DNA from: Pseudomonas cremoris
GTDB taxonomy: Bacteria > Pseudomonadota > Gammaproteobacteria > Pseudomonadales > Pseudomonadaceae
Length of the DNA: 64,000 bases
Reading direction: 5' to 3'
NCBI RefSeq assembly: GCF_014230465.1
Contig: NZ_JAAXCY010000001.1
Coordinates: 721,735 to 785,734 of the forward strand
In this document: in pieces, positions 60,476 to 64,000 of the stretch
Layout: each line of letters opens with the position of its first letter
How positions within the stretch are numbered: the stretch's first letter is position 1
Translations under genes and position numbers: made by a program
The notes under the pieces: generated by a model
Database searches by the model: none
Seen by the model: the letters and a program-made list of their open reading frames with translations, nothing else
What the model was told of the DNA's origin: nothing

Positions 60476-62431
60476 TTACGCCACATTCATGGTCTTGTGC
60501 GTCTCAATCAAATGCGCCACCACACCCGGGTCTGCCAGGGTGGAGATATCCCCCAGCCCGTCATACTCAGCCGTGGCAATCTTGCGTAAAATCCGCCGCA
60601 TGATTTTCCCCGAGCGTGTCTTCGGCAAGCCCGGTGCCCACTGGATCACGTCCGGCGAAGCAATCGGCCCGATCTCTTTGCGCACCCAGTTTTTCAACTC
60701 CAGGCGCAGCGCTTCGTTCGGCTCTTCGCCATTCTTGAGGGTGACATACACATAGATGCCCTGCCCCTTGATGTCATGCGGCACACCGACCACCGCCGCT
60801 TCGGCGACTTTCGGGTGGGCGACCATGGCGCTTTCAATCTCGGCGGTCCCCATGCGGTGGCCCGACACGTTCAGCACGTCGTCCACACGCCCGGTGATCC
60901 ACCAGTAGCCGTCTTCATCGCGACGGGCGCCGTCGCCGGTGAAGTACATGCCACGGAAGGTCTTGAAATAGGTATCGACGAAACGGTCATGGTCGCCGTA
61001 CAGGGTACGGGCCTGGCCTGGCCACGAATCGAGGATCACCAGGTTGCCTTCGGCAGCGCCTTCGATGATGTTGCCCAGGTTGTCCACCAACGCTGGCACC
61101 ACGCCGAAGAACGGCCGTGCCGCCGAACCCGGCTTGAGCGCATGGGCGCCCGGCAGCGGGCTCATCAAGGTAGCGCCGGTTTCGGTCTGCCACCAGGTGT
61201 CGACGATCGGGCAACGGGATTGGCCGACGTTCTTGTAGTACCAGTCCCACGCTTCTGGGTTGATCGGCTCACCCACCGAACCCAGCAGACGCAAGCTGCT
61301 GCCGTCCACGCCTTCGCAGGCGGCGGTGCCGGAAGCCATCATCGCGCGGATTGCGGTCGGGGCGGTGTAGAGGATGTTGACCTTGTGCTTGTCGACGATC
61401 TTGCCGACCCGAGTGATGTCCGGGTAGTTCGGCACGCCTTCGAACAGCAGCGTGGTCGCGCCATTGGCCAGCGGGCCGTAGACAATATAGGTGTGGCCAG
61501 TGACCCAGCCGACGTCGGCGGTGCACCAGTAGATCTCGCCTGGACGGTAGTCGAACACGCGCTCGTGGGTCAGCGCTGCGTAGAGCAGGTAGCCGCCGGT
61601 GGTGTGCTGCACGCCTTTAGGCTTGCCAGTAGAACCGGAGGTATAAAGGATGAACAGCGCTTCTTCGGCGCCCATTTCTTTGGGCGCACACACGGTGCCC
61701 GCCACTTTCATCAGGTCTTCGTACCAGATGTCGCGATGCTGATTCCATTTGATCGCGCCATTGGTGCGCTTGCACACGATGACTTTCTGGATGCTGCTGG
61801 TTTCCGGGTTGGTCAGGGCGTCGTCGACGTTGGCCTTGAGCGGAATCTTCTTACCGGCACGGATGCCTTCGTCGGCAGTGATCACTACCTTCGACTTACA
61901 GTCGATGATGCGACCGGCCAGGGCTTCCGGCGAAAAACCGCCAAACACCACGGAGTGAATCGCACCGATGCGGGTACAGGCCAGCATGGCGACCACGGCT
62001 TCGGGGATCATCGGCATATAGATAGTCACCACGTCGCCGCGATGCACGTCTTGGCCGCGCAGGGCGTTGGCGAACTTGCAGACTTCTTCATGCAACTCGC
62101 GGTAGGTGATGGTGCGGCTTTCGGAAGGGTCATCGCCTTCCCAGATGATGGCCGCCTGATCGCCACGCTCAGCGAGGTGACGGTCCAGGCAGTTGTAGGA
62201 AACGTTCAAGGTGCCATCGGCAAACCACTTGATGTCGACATGGTGATCGTCGAACGAGGTCTGCTTCACCGCGGTGAAAGGCTTGACCCAGTCAAGGCGC
62301 TTGGCTTGCTCACGCCAGAAGCCATCGGGGTTGACCACCGACTGCTGGTACATGGCCTTGTAGGTCGCCTCGTCAGTCAGCGTGTTGGCTGCTACTTCGG
62401 GGCGAACGGGGTACAGGGAAGCCGCACTCAT
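60476..62431 (-). CDS. acsA: Acetyl-CoA synthetase
   Basis: Activates acetate to acetyl-CoA through acetyl-AMP. 651 aa, the usual length. ANL-superfamily motifs: [20 protein letters not shown] (~262), [49 protein letters not shown], and the acetylatable lysine in [16 protein letters not shown]. Single gene next to aotJ, as in other pseudomonads (PA0887 position). Confidence 0.96.
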   Translation of the reverse strand: MSAASLYPVRPEVAANTLTDEATYKAMYQQSVVNPDGFWREQAKRLDWVKPFTAVKQTSFDDHHVDIKWFADGTLNVSYNCLDRHLAERGDQAAIIWEGDDPSESRTITYRELHEEVCKFANALRGQDVHRGDVVTIYMPMIPEAVVAMLACTRIGAIHSVVFGGFSPEALAGRIIDCKSKVVITADEGIRAGKKIPLKANVDDALTNPETSSIQKVIVCKRTNGAIKWNQHRDIWYEDLMKVAGTVCAPKEMGAEEALFILYTSGSTGKPKGVQHTTGGYLLYAALTHERVFDYRPGEIYWCTADVGWVTGHTYIVYGPLANGATTLLFEGVPNYPDITRVGKIVDKHKVNILYTAPTAIRAMMASGTAACEGVDGSSLRLLGSVGEPINPEAWDWYYKNVGQSRCPIVDTWWQTETGATLMSPLPGAHALKPGSAARPFFGVVPALVDNLGNIIEGAAEGNLVILDSWPGQARTLYGDHDRFVDTYFKTFRGMYFTGDGARRDEDGYWWITGRVDDVLNVSGHRMGTAEIESAMVAHPKVAEAAVVGVPHDIKGQGIYVYVTLKNGEEPNEALRLELKNWVRKEIGPIASPDVIQWAPGLPKTRSGKIMRRILRKIATAEYDGLGDISTLADPGVVAHLIETHKTMNVA

Positions 62432-62828
62432 CTTTCTTACCTCGGTGACAATAGTTGTTTTTGTATGCCCTGTTGTAGCCGGGGCTGCCCCATAGAACCA
62501 TTCGACGATGGTAGTAACAAGCCCCTACAAATTGCCCTGACATCCGCGTTTGCGGCTCTAGCCCGCAGGCTGCGGCGCTTTGCGGCTTTGTGAAAAAAGC
62601 TTTACCACGGGATTGTTACAAAAACCGCCAATAGTGTTTATCAAAAGCACGGGTATATGAATATAACCCGCACGCCTAAAATCAACTCCGTCAACACGAC
62701 ACTGTGATTAACAACGCAACAGCCCCCACGAAGGCAACGTTAATCCGAACTTCCCAACTCTTAAGTTACACACGCGGCCTCACAAGGGCCCCGTGACCCC
62801 ACTCGACCTAAATAAGGTAAACAGAGAA
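62432..62828. other. Divergent promoter region acs / small exported protein
   Basis: 397 bp without a gene. It holds both promoters. An imperfect palindrome around GGGTATATGAATATAACCC (62651-62669) is the only structure I noticed. No -24/-12 element is present on either strand. Confidence 0.45.
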
Positions 62829-63098
62829 ATGAAAGCTTTAGTAGTTATGGCCCTCAGCAGCTTGTGCGCCACCGCCGCCCTGGCCGACGAAGCCCCGACT
62901 GACGTAGCTAGCCGCAACGCCCCGATTGTCGAGGACTACACTTACAGCACCCACTTGGACGTTGCCAAAGTACTGTCGATGAGCAGCATTCCAGAAGTCT
63001 GCGAAGTGGTACCGGTAAAGATGGAATATGAAGATTCCCAAGGTCAGCGTCATATTCTTAATTACCATGTGATGGGCAATGGTTGCTCTAACGGATAA
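62829..63098 (+). CDS. DUF2790-type small exported protein
   Basis: 89 aa from MKALVVMALSSLCATAALADE (signal peptide, cleaved at ~19-20). The mature part has LDVAKVLSMSSIPEVCEVVPVKMEYEDSQGQRHILNYHVMGNGC, the pattern of Pseudomonas DUF2790 proteins, with two cysteines that could form a disulfide. Function unknown. Single gene, with a REP sequence downstream. Confidence 0.85.
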   Translation: MKALVVMALSSLCATAALADEAPTDVASRNAPIVEDYTYSTHLDVAKVLSMSSIPEVCEVVPVKMEYEDSQGQRHILNYHVMGNGCSNG

Positions 63099-63654
63099 CA
63101 ACTTCGTTAGTTAACACCACACCCGACCTTACTCGCCGCAAGAAATCGTTCTTGCGGCAAAGAACCCACCTCTTGGCACACCCCAATCCAAATGTGGGAG
63201 CGGGCTTGTTCGCGAAAGCGGCGGCAGCCACACACACCCTCCTCCCCCAGCCACAAAACCCCGCCCACCACCCGTCAAAAAAATCCAACCCCAGCAAAGC
63301 CTTATAAACCCGCACTCTGGCCGAAAAACACACCATTCTGGCCGCCCACCGTGACCATCCGCCCCAACACAAACCGGTTTTTTTCCCCTACAATGCGCGG
63401 GTAAATCGGGCCTGCAATATCCCTTTACACTGGGATGAAGAGCCAGACCTGAGGCCTCCGCGCGAGCTTGCACCTACCGCTGCGCACCTCAAGCCTCAAG
63501 CAGTCCACCCGTAACCCAATTCCGTTTAATGCCTGCGCGAGCTGTTGCAACAAACGATTCCTTAAGATCCACCGCGGCCTCAGGGCCGTGTGAACACCCA
63601 ACCATCCGGTTTCACACGGGCACCTTTGAGCCCTCACGCAGGAGACGACACGTC
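63099..63654. other. Long gap before nrdB
   Basis: 556 bp. It contains one REP arm (63191-63220), an A/C-rich stretch, and a hairpin CCGTGTGAA (63586-63594) / TTCACACGG (63611-63619) 36 nt before the nrdB start. CAATATC at 63415 resembles half a NrdR box, but no partner at 31 bp was found. Confidence 0.5.
63191..63220. repeat. Single REP sequence
   Basis: AATGTGGGAGCGGGCTTGTT then CGCGAAAGCG, one arm only with one base change (TTGTTCGCG). Confidence 0.8.
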
Positions 63655-64000
63655 ATGCTGAGCTGGGACGAATTCGATAAAGAAGAAGAAGGCGAAGTAG
63701 CCACCAAAGGCGCCAACGCTGGCCACGCCACCGAAGCCAACATGGACCGTCTCGACGGTGCAGGCGCTGCTGCTGCCATCGAAGCCCGCGCCGTCACCGC
63801 CAGTGACTCCGCCGCCATCATCCGCGCCAAGGCCGCCCTCGACAAACTCGACGTCGCCGAAGGCCTCGCCGAGCTGGAAGGCTCCGCCGCTCGCGTCGCC
63901 GTTGACGAAAAGCGCATGATCAACTGCCGCGCCGACCTCAACCAACTCGTGCCGTTCAAGTACGACTGGGCCTGGCAGAAATACCTCGACGGCTGCGCCA
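63655..64000 (+). CDS. nrdB: Ribonucleoside-diphosphate reductase class Ia, beta subunit (5' part)
   Basis: The first 115 codons, [20 protein letters not shown] to [15 protein letters not shown], match the N-terminus of pseudomonad NrdB, including [21 protein letters not shown]. It houses the tyrosyl radical/diiron site further on, outside the window. ATG 63655 with AGGAG ~11 nt upstream, a spacing as long as that of nrdA. It is 52 kb from nrdA on the same strand, with its own leader. Confidence 0.93.
   Translation, partial: MLSWDEFDKEEEGEVATKGANAGHATEANMDRLDGAGAAAAIEARAVTASDSAAIIRAKAALDKLDVAEGLAELEGSAARVAVDEKRMINCRADLNQLVPFKYDWAWQKYLDGCA

Noticed and set aside
60011..60589. 192-codon ORF between aotJ and acs
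   Set aside because: Runs through a REP pair, the acs terminator and the end of acs, so it cannot be a real gene.
60776..62593. 605-codon open frame antisense to acs
   Set aside because: Shadow of acs, composition typical of the reverse of a coding strand.
62651..62669. Palindrome GGGTATATGAATATAACCC as a named operator
   Set aside because: I cannot match it to a known regulator, so it is noted only as structure in the gap.
63415..63425. NrdR box before nrdB
   Set aside because: Only the first seven positions fit and no second box lies 31-32 bp away.

Overview
The window looks like a chromosome segment of a Pseudomonas fluorescens-group bacterium. The protein sequences are typical of the genus: RsmA, AmrZ, two-subunit arginine succinyltransferase AruF/AruG, PcpS, a NrdA with two ATP cones, and PhoP/PhoQ. 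Gene order also follows other pseudomonads (mgtE / tRNAs / rsmA-lysC-alaS / aru operon / aot-argR / acsA), and Pseudomonas-type REP pairs (core GTGGGAGCGGGCTTGCTCGCGAA-like) sit in many gaps.

Layout. 1-8.0 kb: dctA (partial) behind a sigma-54 promoter, an AraC-type regulator, phoP-phoQ preceded by a small exported protein and a four-repeat PhoP-like operator, the phosphopantetheinyl transferase pcpS, and an RstA/RstB-like two-component pair. 8.0-11.7 kb: nrdA behind DnaA boxes and a NrdR-box pair. 11.9-19.6 kb: flagellar and chemotaxis genes flgE-D-C-B, cheR, cheV (minus) and flgA, flgM, flgN, flgZ (plus), with sigma-54 and sigma-28 promoters. 19.6-24.4 kb: an MFS exporter, tRNA-Arg, two tiny membrane proteins behind a sigma-54 promoter, amrZ and mgtE. 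24.7-29.5 kb: tRNA-Arg x2, tRNA-Ser, rsmA, lysC, alaS. 29.6-31.6 kb: ltaE, then an FMN riboswitch and a RibH2-type lumazine synthase. 31.7-39.6 kb: the complete arginine succinyltransferase (AST) operon aruCFGDBE, reading minus, with ArgR boxes upstream. 54.4-59.8 kb: aotJQMOP-argR, arginine/ornithine uptake and its regulator. 60.5-64 kb: acs, a DUF2790-type small exported protein, and the start of nrdB, about 52 kb from nrdA.

The accessory part is 39.8-54.4 kb, exactly between argR and the aru operon, which are normally neighbours. It holds a giant gene (about 1,958 codons) for a toxin-like protein with three tandem leucine-rich-repeat modules. This gene is cut near its 3' end by an 8,685-bp IS66-family compound transposon (45528-54212) flanked by a perfect 8-bp target duplication (CTTTCACG). 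Removing the element and one repeat restores the reading frame. The element has an IS66 tnpA near its left end, a decayed IS30 transposase, and a complete IS66 (tnpA-tnpB-tnpC) at its right end. Between them lie two signalling genes, an Aer-like PAS chemoreceptor and a MASE3-PAS-PAS-GGDEF-EAL c-di-GMP enzyme, plus a fragment of a second GGDEF domain. A transposon carrying a chemotaxis/c-di-GMP pair is the most unusual thing in the window.

How the genes fit together: arginine uptake (aot), its sensor-regulator (ArgR) and its catabolism (aru) form one regulon here. The flagellar block, AmrZ, RsmA and the mobile Aer/c-di-GMP genes all bear on the motile-sessile decision. NrdA/NrdB supply dNTPs. 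Functions are inferred from sequence recognition only; no database search was possible.
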